DNA of 64,000 nt from Paragonimus skrjabini miyazakii (taxonomy: Eukaryota > Platyhelminthes > Trematoda > Plagiorchiida > Troglotrematidae), in the NCBI GenBank assembly GCA_014338405.1, contig JTDE01002847.1, forward strand, positions 24,806 to 88,805, written 5' to 3'. A program made the position numbers and the translations under genes. Shown here one piece after another: positions 38,401 to 53,400 of the stretch. Within the stretch, counting starts at the first letter, position 1. Every line of letters starts with the position of its first letter. Below the pieces are notes generated by a model. The model did no database searches. It saw nothing but the letters and a program-made list of their open reading frames with translations, and was not told the origin of the DNA.

Positions 38401-41400
38401 ATTCACTTAAACTTTCATTGCACGACTGAAGCTTTTGTCCCAAATCCCAAAGAGCCCATTTGTCAGCTGGATTAAGCTGTCAACGGCTTGAGGTTGCTCG
38501 ACTTATTCCAGTTGACTAAAGTTGCTGCCGTGTTTCATTTGACGACCAGATTTCCCATACTCTCAGTCACATGTGTAGTTCGGATTATAGGCTAGTATTT
38601 CAAAGTACTTTGCCTGCAAAGATGATTGCTTGAAGGTGGTCATGACCAAAAAAGATAGAGAGCAGTGGAATAGAAAGAACGCTCATCAGTTGTTTCCTTG
38701 GCTGTAGTTCTGCGTGTGTAACTCACAAGGACAAATAAAATATTGTTCCAAACATATATCCGGTGAGACAAGTTTGGTGTTTTTGAAATTCATGAAAGAA
38801 CGACTCTGTTTTGGATAGAAGGAAATGGTTGGAGTAGAATAAACAGAAAATATGAATGTATATATACATGCACTTAAGGACACTTCAGCAACCATATCAA
38901 TCAACTGGTCGTAAGCTGAGTAAACCTTACGAATTGTATTTCTTGATTTCCAATTTCTCACTAACCGATTTCTGTGCCCGGGCGGGGTGTCAGTTAAAGT
39001 AGAAACATTTCCAAATCTGACAGATTAATTGTGATGACTTCAAGAAATAGGATAGTTTGGTGGAGCATCGGAGTGTAAATTGTCTTGGCCGCTTTCCACC
39101 AGAAGGTCAGAGAACAGGACTTTAAAGTTGTATGTAGAATGCTCTCGGAATTGTCATGATTATTAATGGTCTTCGCAACGTGGTAACCAATGGGATACGT
39201 CAGCAGGAAATACAGGTGACAGTCGAGAAGAACCAGCATCAATTATTTTATATATGGATTTCTGCTGAACCAGTTGTTTGGGCTCCCTATCTTCACGTGA
39301 ACATTTTTGCGACAATTTTACAGTAGTATTCAAACAGTCAAGCAATGTAGGATTCTGAAGTCATCGCATATCGGTAATAACTGGATGATAGTTTAGTGAG
39401 CGATGTTAGGTTGACCACAACAAAGTAGACAGCAAAACTGAATAGTGTGAACTAAAGAAATTCGGCTTATTTAGAAAATGTCACGACTGAACACTAAGAG
39501 TTCGAACAGCAAGAAGATTGCCATCCAGCCTACCTTGTTTGTTGTTTGTGAGAATCGAAAATAGTTAACAACTTCAACGGAACAGCTGGGCTATGTACTG
39601 CCGGACTTGAGTCTTCATCTGTTCCGAACTCCATTAAAAACTTTACTGAAATGTTCATTGTTGTTTAGCCTGCTGTCCAAATCATCATATGTTGTGGATG
39701 TACTACACATGACATATGTGAGCCCGATGATTGAAACCGTAACTCCTAGCACTGGCGTGATAATCGTGGCAAATAGTGTGAACACAAACTTCTGAGTGCA
39801 AGCCGTACTAAGAGGTGTATTCACTATGCCGATGTTGGCAGTCTTTGTCATACTAGTCAATTTCATTGTGTGCCGAAACGTTAAATTGAGGGAAAAAGTT
39901 AGATGTGACCATACGTTTGACTCGATTTTCGTGAGACACTTTGGTTGATTCCATTTTTGGCATGAGTTACTGACACTCAAGCAAGCAAGCATGAATTTAA
40001 ATTTATAGAGCACAGAAAAGTCCAAACAATCATTACATAGGTTACTTTTTAAATGAAGTTTTCCTGATGGCTTCTATATTTTTATGTTTGCTAACTACAC
40101 TACTTGTTTTTAATGTCAGTAGCATCTAGATTTCTCATTTCTTACTGCTTACAAAATTGCGGTTGGGTACGTTCGCATGATATTATTTGTATTTCCATTT
40201 TTTCTGTTCATACAGTTCCCCCAGACATCACAATGGCCAACCGCGTGATTCGTCAAAGTCTTGGTATGAACACTGTTCTTTCTTGTACTGTGGTTGCCAA
40301 TCCACCCGGCGTAATTCAGTGGTATTACAACCACCACGTGAAAATTGTCGCATCCAGTTGCGAGATATTATCCGAAGAGGAAAGAAAATATTGTGTCCGT
40401 AAGTACCCAGAGACCTCCTCGGATAGGTAATGAGTGCAAACGCATACACAACACTATTAAAGAAAACATGAATTATGAAAGTCGGTTTTGACAGAAGTTG
40501 AACTCCCCTCACGTATCGGACAATTTTTATTATAGTGTGAAACTTTTCTGGCTCCTTTGAGACAGCAAGGACATTTTTCAGGATTACATTGTACAGAAGA
40601 TCATTCTCGCTGGGCTGCCATTTTCGTTTGACCCAATTGATACGATTCAACAGTTCCTAACACGTTAGTACAGTAGAAGAGGTAATGCGCTGTGGTCCTT
40701 ACGGATAACATGTTAACATGCCAAGTCTTGTTGATTCATTCAAACTATAAATGGCCAAACAGCCCAAAGTGCAAGACACTTGCGGTTTAAGGTCAGTAAC
40801 GGCCAGTTAGAACGTGACTGAGAAACGTGGTTGGTTAAACGGTGCACATGTAACAGCGTCTTAATTTGGGTGTGGAGCAAGCTTATTTTACGCACACCCA
40901 TGACGGCCAGTTATGTGAAATCTGTGAATCTTAGACAACTAGTCGCCAGATAGGCAGGCGTAACTTATGGATAAAGGCTGGGACTCACCAGTTTGTTGAG
41001 AGAACTACAGTAATTGTGTATGCAGAATTAAAGGTAACAGGTCTTTCAACACTTTTTGTTGGACGGACAGAAGGAGCAATTAGAACTAGAATCAACGGAT
41101 ATCAAAAGACTACTGGAAGTGCATCTGAATAGCAGGTCATGGGCAGACCTTCCGAAATAATTGGATACGCGTCGAATACTTCACGAAAGTGACGTGAAAA
41201 ATATACAACTATTTAGACGAAGGTTTAAAACCACGCAGGAATACTTTATTGCGAGAGCTATCGAAGTCAGGAAGGTCAACTGAACTGTACTTGAAATTGA
41301 CATGTTGAAGACGCTTGTTTATGATCGCCAGTCTTCGATAAGTCAGACTAACTTGTATTGATGGCTAGATGGGAAACATTTTCAACAGATCAAGAATATG

Positions 41401-44400
41401 ATTACTCTACGTGTAATCATCACTTTTTGCCTGTTCTAGTCTGCTGTGATCAACAAGCTTCAGATATAGCATTGTCCCAGTCTACATACAGCTCAGTCGT
41501 GACCGCTGTTTAAAAGCCTGTGTCCAACCTGCCTTAAATACCAGATTTGTATTTGGTTCACCTGGTCCGTCGGTGCTCTTACGATAAGAGTTAAACGGTA
41601 TAAACAATCCAACTTACCGTTTGTCTACAAATCGTTTTGAAATTTTGAATTTTGAGTCGGTCATAAACACATTCCAGTTGAGAGACAACTTAATTTCAGT
41701 ATAACTTCACTGGAAAAGGATTCACATCTTTCCTGTAGAACAACCAAACCGTGGCTTAGACCGACGATAACTTGAAAAACGATAAATTTTTTCAAAAAAA
41801 GGTAGCTGCTTTTTACGAATTGTTCGAAATATGGCTATTTTTCACTTCCAGCTTTGTCTAAAATCAGCAATAGCAACCAAGGAATGAAAAGCTTGATGCA
41901 GACTAACGCTCACTAGGGGCACCTGAAACGGCATCAGTCGGAAATGCCTCAAGTATTTGAGTACTCAAAACAAATGTCGAAAAACATAAGGCCAGCGACT
42001 TCGAAGTTGGAAACATTGGCATAAACCTGTCGGCACAGCTCAGGCCTCTTCAGCATGCAGTGAGCAACCACATGACTAACGTGCTTGATATCGAATCTGT
42101 AACTGGGCTTGTATAGGACGTATGTATGGAAGCTTACCCACAGTACAAGTTGGCGGAAACTTGTGACTGCACCCAAAATACTTGCGGAAATCATATGATC
42201 AGTGATCAGTTCACTACATGTCAGTGTTTAGAGCCAAACTGGAATAAGATGGACACATGTGAGACATATAATTTGCGTCAATTATTTCGCCCCACTTCTC
42301 TGTCAAACTCACCGGCAGATATTTCGTAAAATTGTCGCACACAATGTGAACATTGTTAAAGCATCTCCGAATATGACCTGTGCATCGTAGTCCAACACAC
42401 TACACGAGCATTTCACTGCTGAACTGCCAGGTACAAATGAGAATGTCTTAGAATATATCTATATTGTTATTCGATTGTATTTATTGTGAGATCAGTGATA
42501 CAGTGGATAACACTCCCACTTCACGAGAACGTGGACCTAGGTTTTGTTTCTAACTGTACTGTTTGGAAATAGTGTATTGGTTACCCCTAGCAACGGCGAA
42601 CGGGGGGACATTCGAATAGGACCGACCGGAATATCTATCCGAAAGTCTATCTGTCATCAACTACAACGGGTGTTTAGTCTATAGTTAGTGTGGTCAGACG
42701 TACGCAAACGCATACACATAAATCAATGAGAAATTGAGTATAACAATTGGGACATTGAAGTTTTGGCATACTTATGTCTTGGTCCATATATTCCACTGAA
42801 TATAATATTTTAGTTCGCTGACGATATCTGCTTTCGCGTTACAAATTACTAGTTTGACAAGAGACTACTTTAACTGCTGATTACATGTCTAGTATTACTT
42901 AATACTTTGCAATAGGGTTCAGACACTGCTGGTTTATACCATGTTTCTGGCACAACGGTTTGACTGTAACTATTGTAAACTAATTATTTTTTAACCTTAA
43001 TCCTTTCGTAAAGAATATCGTTGCATGTTGGTAACATCTTTTTACTCGTAAGTGTAAGTGAAAGTTTAGCATTTCGTCTACTGAATTGAAAGTTCCACTG
43101 GTAACTAGATATCGTTCTCGTTATCTAATGAGCTTCTCTGTATATTATCTATGCACTAAGTATATTATTGCTGGTCTTTCCGAGTTAATTGACACCAAGC
43201 TTCTCTGAATTCCTCTCAAAGTAGGATGCTGAAGATAATACAGAAGCTACCGTTGTCTTTCAGTGAAATGGACGATGCTAGCCTAAGAAACGATATTATT
43301 GTCTAAAAGAAGTTATATGTGTTTGTTACAAACTAAATGATACCCACCGCTGATCGTAAAGTATAGCAATTGTCTTGACGCACGCTGTCAATTGCAGTTC
43401 ACCAGTAACACACATATTCTTCCTAAGTAGAATGTGTATTCGGGTCCTAGTAAAGGTGAGGCGATCACCCTCTCCTATCACACGGTTGACAACATATTAA
43501 GGATGATGGAGCCATGACATCTAAAAGTTCAAACAAAAACGCTACTAAGTAGGTTGTAGAAAACAGAAACAAAAATCCAGTCATATACCTTATTTCAGTC
43601 AAACAACCCACTTGGCTCTTAATGCTGTAACTAATCATGAAAAGTCTAGAAAACAAAATTCGGACGACCAACTAGTTATCATACATCTCCGCTTAGTACT
43701 ATCAATTGTTAGTTTAAACGGCAATATTTTCTGTTTTAACAGAGGAACACCGTACACAAACTACAGAGGTTCACACACCTGTCACGTCAAAACTGACTAT
43801 CTTTAAGCTCACACCGGAAGATTTTGGTGACTACGTATGCTCAGTCAGTACAATTATGGGTGAACGATACGGGACGACTTCATTACAACGTAAGTGCAGA
43901 TTTCACTATGACGCTTTAAGTTTACGTATATATACACATATATATATATATACATGTATATATATAACGGATTCTAGTGTGGATTTGAAACGTCACAATA
44001 AATCGTTCACTACTCAGTGTTTGCCCTTTTAATACCTTAAATATATATATATATATATAGGTTATCGAGTCTACGTTACAGTTTTACAAAAAATGTAAAC
44101 ATATATGAAGTGGATTTTACATAATGATTTACGTATATTATTAAAGATTTATTTACCTACAAATAGTGCTCAGACAGCCATATTTCTTTTGCCGTTTAGT
44201 ACGAGCAAAATCACTTAAGTTCCCTTCTATGTCAACATCACTCTCAGTTTCATCAGTGGCATGTAATGACGCAGAATGTGATCAGTAGGCTTGAATGAAT
44301 CCAGATGGATGAAAAATCGGAGTGAGGCATTCGAAAGTTTTGCTGAACAAGGAAGCGTATAAGCCAACCTAAGTTTGGTCAGTCTGTCAAGAAACTTGAG

Positions 44401-47400
44401 TGGTAAATCCGTCCAGCAAGAAACCTTTACTGTAAACGATGTCAACTTCGTAAAGTAAACCAAAGTAAATGAGTGTTGAAAAGTAAGTAGCATGAAGAGA
44501 AACATAAACTGTCCAGGAGTTCAAATTGAACATTTTTGAAGACTGAACTGCTGAAACCAGGGTGGCCACTCATACGTACTAGAGTGTGGTTAACAACCAT
44601 ATGCCCTTGAATACAAATAGTGAGATTGAGGATGTTCTGCCGCAAAGGATTTAGTCACAAGCGGAATGTGTAAATCGGATGGACGACAAAGAATATTGCA
44701 GACATTTCTCAGGTTGAATAATGTCTATTTTTAGGGTTCCCGTAGAGGAGATAAAAATGCACAGAAGTTCGCCGAAGTACATTCTAGCTTAAAGTCAGCT
44801 TATCTCTATCAGGATGACTTTCTTCGATAATAATACAAATATATCAATTTGCTTACTGGTGAATAAAAGGGGAGTTTGGCTAAATTGAAAGTTACTCTCA
44901 GATAATCAGAAAATTTGCATTCATCGGAACAATTCGGCTAAACCCTTCCGAAAAGAATCACTATGCAAAGGTTTCGTTTTAGTCAGAGCCCATTATTGGT
45001 GAGAATTCTTGTCGAGGCTAGGATTTAAACAACGAACACACTTTCATGAGGCGACCTTGTTAACTACTGCACCATTGGCCTCACATTTGGCCCCTCCGGG
45101 TCTAGATTGATTTTCGAGTCGAAATCGCAGAATCCGTTAAATGGGTTAAGAAATAGAGAACGTGGAACTACTTTTGCGGAACTACAACGAACATTGAACA
45201 CAAGGTGATTGACCCAGTTGGCATGCTTCCTTGCCAGAGTGATTCGATTATTAATCAGTTGTAAGATATCCGCACCAAATTTTGTACGAATGGAATCAAA
45301 CAGTTTGAACGACGTGTTTGACATGCTATTGATAAATGGATTGAGAATAAAACAACGTTATGAGCAAGTTGTAATACTCTACGTTTAAATCACCTCAAGT
45401 GGCCTTCCTCTGGGGTGTTGTAATCGAAATCACTTCTGAGAAAGGCCACCCGAGGTGGTTGAAACGTAGAGTATTACAACTTGCTCAGAATGTTGTATTA
45501 TTCTTAATCCATTCATCAGGTTGAGAAATAGTATAAATACAGCTAACTGTTCGAAGACTTTGATCGATAAAAGTTGATTATCACATCTACATTCCCGTTA
45601 GACTTTCGCCCAGCTTCTTAAGGATAAGTGTTACACCTGAAGGTTGCTCGTGTTACAGCTTGTCACAAAAATAAATTTCGTCAAGTCATGTGTGCTCACC
45701 TACTGCGTGAGAGGAAGCAGAAGGCTTCCAGAAAAATGCCTCAAACAACTTTAGTTGCTTTTTCCAAATACTTTCAATATGTAGTAATTGTTAAACGTAG
45801 TATGTCAATACAGATGCGGATGTCCGAATTGGTGAACCCTGAACTAACATAATGCAAACAATCTTTTCCGGTAACTAAAAACACAGTTAGATCGTAATAG
45901 AAATTCGAGGATTTAAATTGTTTCGAATTGAACACTACTCCCACTTGATCGCAAATTTAGCATTCAAAAAAGGTTTTCGGATAGTTCACTTTAAGTACCT
46001 GGATCCTATCAGTAACACGATCACCAGGGAATAGAATCGATGAGCGTCCAAAATGATCGGTCAAGTGTTCGACCGCTAGACTACAAGGTTACAGCCATTG
46101 AGGTTGTCAGAAGATATGTAAAAAAAGTGCAGTGAGTTGACCAAACGGCAGTTGAAAAACTGATCAGTTTGTGTAATCTGTATACGGTAAGACCTTATTT
46201 ATCTTTCTGTTGAACTTGACTTATGTATATTCATTTTTCACAAATTTGATTGGCTGTCCCATTCCATTAAATAGTAAATGACAAAACTAGTTGCGAGTTT
46301 CCAATCGTTGGACAATTTTGACTATTTTAATTCAGGTCAACTGAAAATTTTAGTGTACCTATGCTTGTAAAAGTTGCTTAACATTTTGTTAGTTGTGAAT
46401 TTTAAACTGATTTTATTTTCATTATGACCATTTGCCAATTGAACCAACAAAGTTTAAATTAGCTTACTGATTACTGATAAGTAGTTTTAGATTCCGACTG
46501 GTATGAAATGAATGCCACTCATTTGTCGGGGTAAGTATGTCGACCTTCTGGAGAAGACAAAATGATCTAGTGTCTGATCGTTTTGTCGCCCATCTGTATT
46601 ATATATTTTCGAGTCTACCGTGAGGTGACCTCCGGTTCACATAGCTGTGAAGCGAATATGCATCGTTGGCCGGGCAATCGACAAGGCTAAATCAACACAT
46701 TCAAATACTTTCTAAATCGTTAGCATTGAAATGGACCTGCCAGAAAATTGTAACTAAACGTATTGTTGAAAAAACACTTCAGTATAAATAGACAAACAAG
46801 AAAGATATTCCATAACGTAACTAATACTTCGAGTGAAAATGAATTCCAAACAACTTGCAATAGTTCGAATCGAATGACCTTAAACTTGGATATTTCCACA
46901 AGCATTTCCAGTCATTATGCTTTGTATGTAACATTGGAAAGTTCCGTAGCTGAAGGCGAAATTAGTGACCGTAGAACACTGAGACGTTGGTTCCTCTTGG
47001 ACGGAATTCAGTCATCAGCCGGTCTGTCAGTTTCGTCCCAATTTCTCTGAATTGTTCGTAAGATGACTATTTGATGTACGTCATCTCCCCATACGCACGG
47101 AAAGTAGATCCTGTTTTATTCCTATTCGGGTGCAATCAACTTTTAGTATTACAAGCTGTATCAGCCGTGAAGAGAACACGTGACTCAAGAGAAGTACAAC
47201 TACAGTATCCCATTTACAAGTTGCAACTATATTCTTACGTGCGTGGACGAATGAGCCGTCGCCCGTTGAACGCGCGACCAATCACAACGTAGCTTGAATG
47301 TTAATACGTGCGTGGGACACAGGCGGTCTTGACGCGTATGCAACAGTTCTTATCCCCACCAAAAAGCAATACACAGATTAAACAGGCAGCACGATAAAGT

Positions 47401-50400
47401 AGTAAGTGATCGATCACCGAAATTGCTCCTTACGCCCAAGTAAACTTGGATGGTTTGTGCATCACACATAGAACGACTCATCCCAAGCGTGGTCCTTTAC
47501 TGAGGCATTTAGGTAATCCTTTTTTTGAAGGTCACAGTATGTTCGCGTTTCGTTACGCCTTCAGCTATGTACATCAATACGGAAGGTTGAGCGCTCTCAA
47601 ATTTAACATACAAATGAGTTCAAGAGAGAGTAAAAGATTCCCATTATTAACAAGACAATTATGCGTTTTTGAGTTAAGCGGTTCAAGAACAGGCCAGCCT
47701 TAATCGCCTCAGTAGATATTGTTGATTTGAAACAATCACCAGTAGAGAAAACCCGTGTCTCCTGAGGATGACAAGAAGAAATTCCATCGATAGCTTAGCT
47801 CATTAATTTGTTGATGTGTTGCCGCACGTTTAAATAACGCTCAAGCAGCACGGGGGCAATATCATGACGTTCCATTCGTGTATACCTACTGACGCAGCGG
47901 CACTGGAAAGATAAAACATGCTAGATAATGAGACGCTGTGTTCTGGCTCAGTGTTATTGTTGTAAACCCTCAAAGGGATACGCTGGTTCATCCTAAACAT
48001 AGTAATGTGCTTGACAAAAATCAGACTATCTTCCAGGTAATAATTAATACGACAAATCTCGGCCCCGAAAATAACGCGACTGTCCCCATAGTTACTCTCA
48101 AAGCAAACCAAAAGACGAGTTCAAAAACCAATTTTGTTCCGCTCCAACAATGTGTGCGATAAGGAAGAAATTACAAACTACTTATATGTTGCATAGCGAC
48201 CTACAAACATTGTCAAACCAGAAAGTCGAAGGAGAGTTACCTAAAATAATAGTTAAACTTACCAATCCACCTGTGAGCAGAGCGGAATAAAGGTCGGACA
48301 GGTGGAAATACAGCCAGGGTTACCCCTCGATTATTCTGGACAGTTCCACTCACTTTGATTGGATAAAATCGTTTTCTTGGGGAACAAGGCGGTTTTGGAC
48401 AGAAAAAAATAGACTCCCTAACAATTATGTCTGTCAGATCTTCTGGGTGAAAGAGAAACTATTTGTGTGTTCCGCTGACCCCATATTCTGGATTTGCGGA
48501 GCAAACATTGAAATGAAATTCACATGGTCATCAGATCAATTTGCCCAATAGTCAAACGTAACAAACTTTACAACTCAGAATGTCCATCAACAAGAGTACT
48601 TTAAACCAGAGACCTTAAAGATAGCTCACGTTCTATTCATCGTGCATGTTTTTCCTCGTACGATTTGATTAAAACTTCATAAGTTTTACCCAAAAGTGAT
48701 GAGGATTTTTCGAAACTGAATTCAACCGAATTCTTAAATATGGGAAATACTTTAACTTCTATATCAGAAGCACGAAATAGTTTATGTGGACCCGGAACTA
48801 TTTCCGCTAAAAAGAAAAACAGTTGCTTTATCACCATTGTTACATGTTCCATAACATGGTGAACATGTCTGATCTTGAACTTTTATCGGGACATCAGGTA
48901 GCTTAATGTGACTGAACGATATTTTGAATGATCCACGCCGAATCAATTGAAAACAGGTGTGTGATGAACCGCGACTAAGAGGGTCTGACTGAAACAGAAT
49001 GCATTTAAAATATTTTTCAATCATGTTGATCAGTCGCTTTCAACAGTTTCCGCGTGCCCACCGATACGTCGAAAATAATCCAGTTACTACTTTCCCGCAT
49101 CGACCAGTTTATCAAATTGCGACAATCGTAAATTGTTAGACAATATATACACATGTTTTTCATGCTGCGACAGACGATGGTGGACCAGATGTGAGCCGCC
49201 TGTCGAAACTTACAGAACTCCGCTTCAAACATTTCATTGTGGTCTGTATTTCATTTGCATAACAAGCAAGATAAACGATATCATCGGCATACTTAGTCGA
49301 ATTGGATGCTTCAGCTATTTCCCACGAGCTTGCAAGCGTGAGAGCCAGTTTACATCAGTCCGTCTAAGGGAATGAAACATTTTACGAGAGTTACTGAATC
49401 GTTCACGAATGTTCATTGGCAAGTTGAAAATCATTTACAGTTCATTAATGTTTTCCTATCCATTCAAGCGTTACAACTGATTCAGACCTGAATTTCGTTG
49501 TAATCAGTAATGCACAATATACTGGCAAATTCGAATGGTGCTCAAACAATAAGTAAACTTCATGCGATTGACCCTTAGTAAATAACATTACTTTTCCAGT
49601 TTAGGGATAGCATCACGAGTATGATCATCTAACATTTGAGTAACTGATGGCTAATTAGTCAGAAAGAGCAGCAATCTGACAATAAAGGGAGGTAAATCAA
49701 CAAACCAAATAGCACAACAACAAGGATAGAAGATTATCGGTAACTGCTTGTTACTTGTCCCTGAAAGTTGTGTACTTATGTGCGCACATCAACTTCGATA
49801 GAGGAACGAACCTAATAGACCATGTATAAAACACATGCGCTAAATTACAAAAGGTAATTATTTAAGCAAACTATGCATTTCAATTTAAATTTCATACTGC
49901 TGCAACAATTTTTCAAAACGGTTCTTAATCGATCCTGTCTATCTATTTTGTTTCGCAGGTATTAAACAACATTACCAGTACCTACCAAGTTCACTCAGTT
50001 TGAGTAAGTTGATGGTTGTCAATTTCTTCCTTGCAAATTGTAAACGCTCTGCCCCAAACTTTGGAGGTTGCTAAGCAAAAGGACAACATCTTGGTTTCAG
50101 ATGAAGTCACTCAGTTATGAGTTGACTGGAAAATTCAACATACAGCGTGTTCTTGGCGATGGAAACAAATATATGCAAAGCTAACGTCAGTCTGACAAAC
50201 AAATCAACAGTTTGACAGTAAAGGATTGGATTAGTGGAAAATCGAGGGCTTACTGTCATGGGTATAAAACACATCTTCTGCGTATGCCCATGACCTCGAA
50301 TGGGATCATTTTTGTGGTTATTCCAGTGGTTGGTAATCTTTAAATTACTCATTGTAGATATTTTTAGAGAAGATCGGAATCAATGTTCGCGTTAAAGGAC

Positions 50401-53400
50401 CATTGGCTATTCTTCTGACTGTTCTGGATAGGCTTGATTTAAACCATCCTTGGAAGCATCTATAGTAACTTTCGAGCGCAGTATAACCCAATGAAAAACT
50501 GCATTCGGACGGTAGGAATTCCACATTTATAGTTACTCAAACTAGACTATCTTCAAAACATATAAACCTAGTCGAAAGAGGCTACTGTAAGAGCAGTCAC
50601 GGGAACATTGAACGTTAAAGCTAGGTTATTAATATTGAATCACCCTCGCTGACTTATTTGCAAGTGTATTCAAACGGGATTACACTACACACCTGCATCT
50701 CTCGGTACGCTGACTGGTCTACTGCATTTTCGGTTCTGATTGACAGTCATCGAATCTTCCCACGTTGTGGTCAAGAAGTAATGGCGACGAGGTTCCACAT
50801 AGAATCAGTGTGAAGGTGCATCAGTGTGAAGTAAAAATGGTTTGTGTAGAACACAGTGAACAAGAGGTGCAAAAATGTTCAATGTCTTCTTTGCATCAAT
50901 GAATGCTCTCCGTTGTAACGAAATTCATTTCAAAAATGATTTTTATGGAACTTTTTATACAATGAGGAGAGTGTAATGGAACTGCACGGTAGAAGGCAGT
51001 AATGCTTTGACAGCGTTTCTGTGAACGGACTCACCTCAACTTCGGTTCTGGTTTCTGATGCAAGATGGACTGTTCCAAGTATATCAAATGACGTATGTTT
51101 GTCACTTCAGTCAGTAAATTAGCCCATGAAAATACCAGAAGCAAAGCACCAAACTTTGATTTTTTTTCCATTTTGGTCCATCTCGTCAAAAATGACCAAA
51201 CTTCTCGGAGAGTTGGTGCAAGTGTTTGGACTCCGTAGGCCCTGAAGTAAGTTTTCCAGCCAACTGTGAGCAAGCTAACAGAATATTTTTCACGAGGTTA
51301 TCAGCAGTCTTTTTGGAAAGTGTATAAGGTCAACTTATGTAAATGAAAAAGACCATATGATTCGTGATCGTAGTGTACAAGCGCACTGATTTATGAAGTC
51401 ACATCTGGACGTGAAATCGATGTTTTCACACGTTTTGTCAGCTACCAGCTGAGGATAGAAATTCGCTAGATGCTATAGTGGTTAGGTTCCAACGTTGCGA
51501 TGGTTTGTAGTCACCAGCTGTACAGGCAGTTACTTGGTTTTTGACGGGGGAAAGCAAATTTCCTTGTCAACAATCCTGCACGTGAATGATTGAAATTCCG
51601 TGTTGTGGTCCACTCAACGACTCCGCAACATTTTTTCTTGCGGAACACTGCAAAATCATTCGTATGAACAGCTGAAGCTTAATAGTATCCAATTAAACAT
51701 TGACGAGAAATAAATTTAATCTACCAAATGTGTTTCTTTAAATATAAGAGTATCCGGACAAAAGATTACTAACCGTTAGTTCCTCCACTAACATACTCGC
51801 TAACATCTAATCCAATCATGACGGGGTATTATAAGTGATTCTGAGCTATCATGCACCTTGGTAATTTTTGTCTCCGGCTATCGAATTATACGCAAACAGT
51901 GCACACTTACCACCTCGTAATTTCTTGTCCAGTGTAAATCCACGAAAGTGATTGATATGCAGATAGTTATAGTAACATGATAAAAATTGCACTGGTTACC
52001 ATTACCAACTCTTCAGTAACAAAAACCATACGAGCTGGCTGTCCTGCGATTTTCAGGTGTGGAGATCGGTATATGCTATCTGCTACTTGACCCGTTTTTG
52101 AATACAAAAATAAATCAGTAATCTTCATAAGCTGCATTGAATACTACAGCTTTGGTGATAACTAACCTGTCATTCTACACGCTGATCACAGACTGCCCAT
52201 TTTCAGTGATAGTCTGAACCTGATAACACGACAGTTGTATTAACATCTTCATTCGCATTAGTATTCGTCTGTTCTGAAAAAGTTTACAACAGTTCGTTAC
52301 TAAGTTCACACCAGTTAACAATGATGATACGTTTATCCCAGGTTCATTTCCAAACATTAGTGTTTCACCTGCTCGTTTGTTCTAAACACGTGAGTTGAAG
52401 CACAGCAGAACCATTTTGTTTTCCATTCTGTATATTGTAACGGCAATTCGACTCAGCTTGCTATCTATTTGTAATAAAATTATCTATACTCTCATCTGAT
52501 CTGATACAATTTCCAAAATAAGTATGTAACAGTAATTGTACATTGACTTGTTTTCTACCGTTTACTAGGTGTATTGAACACGTCAGCAATGTTTTTTTAC
52601 TACTGTTTACGCATTTGACATCGGAGTGTTGCTAGCCATCTCCACATAAAAAATTTTATAGTAGTAGCTTCCAGAAATAATAGTATCTTGTTGCAATACA
52701 AACAGACAGTTCGCAAAACTCTCACGTTAACGGCTTCAAACTTACAGTGATGATTTTTACATCTGAGATTGTAAAGTGTCATAGATAATTTTAACATTGT
52801 ACTCATTAGTAGACGTGCAAGCTTCCTAACTCAAGCAGAAACTGAGTAAATACTTGGCTAAAAACTGTAATTAATAACATACACCACAGTAGAATGTCAG
52901 AGTCGTCCCTTATCACTCGGAGTGCAACCAGAGTACGGCAGTTAATCAGAACCATAAGCTAAACACACTTAATGAAAGAAATGAATGAAGGTACACCGAG
53001 TGGTGCCAAGTTTCTGGAGTCTTTCAAAGCACTTTTCAAAGTTGATCATTTAACATCTCCCTTTCGAAAAAGCTCAGTTGAATAACAGAACTTTCTGGGG
53101 CTCAATGACTGTCTCAGAGATTGATGTTTAGGTGTTTACTGTGAAGTTCCGACCGCGTCAACGTGGGACTACATTAGAACAATGACTGCATACTTTATTT
53201 GTGTTCTAACTCTTCACTGTCAAGTACATGTCTAAAACAGTTATCCTTTTAGTTATTTGGACAAAACGGTTAAAATAAGAACACTGGTAAATATTAACAT
53301 TTCGTATTGGCAAAGAGTGGCGCTGAGAATATGAGGATGTGGAAACAGTCGAACAGTTTTTATAGCTGAGTTTCTAAGATTGGGGTACTTTTCAATTCAT

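Noticed and set aside
40228..40650. 140-codon minus-strand open frame
   Set aside because: About 40 percent of it is the antisense shadow of exon 7, whose sense frame has clear Ig residues and splice sites.
42480..42550. Possible tRNA-like head with box A-like GATACAGTGGATAACAC
   Set aside because: Box B is poor and no cloverleaf arms pair; could be an old SINE, but not supportable alone.
46005..46100. Minus-strand tRNA-like box A
   Set aside because: Only box A is recognisable; no T arm with a box B consensus.
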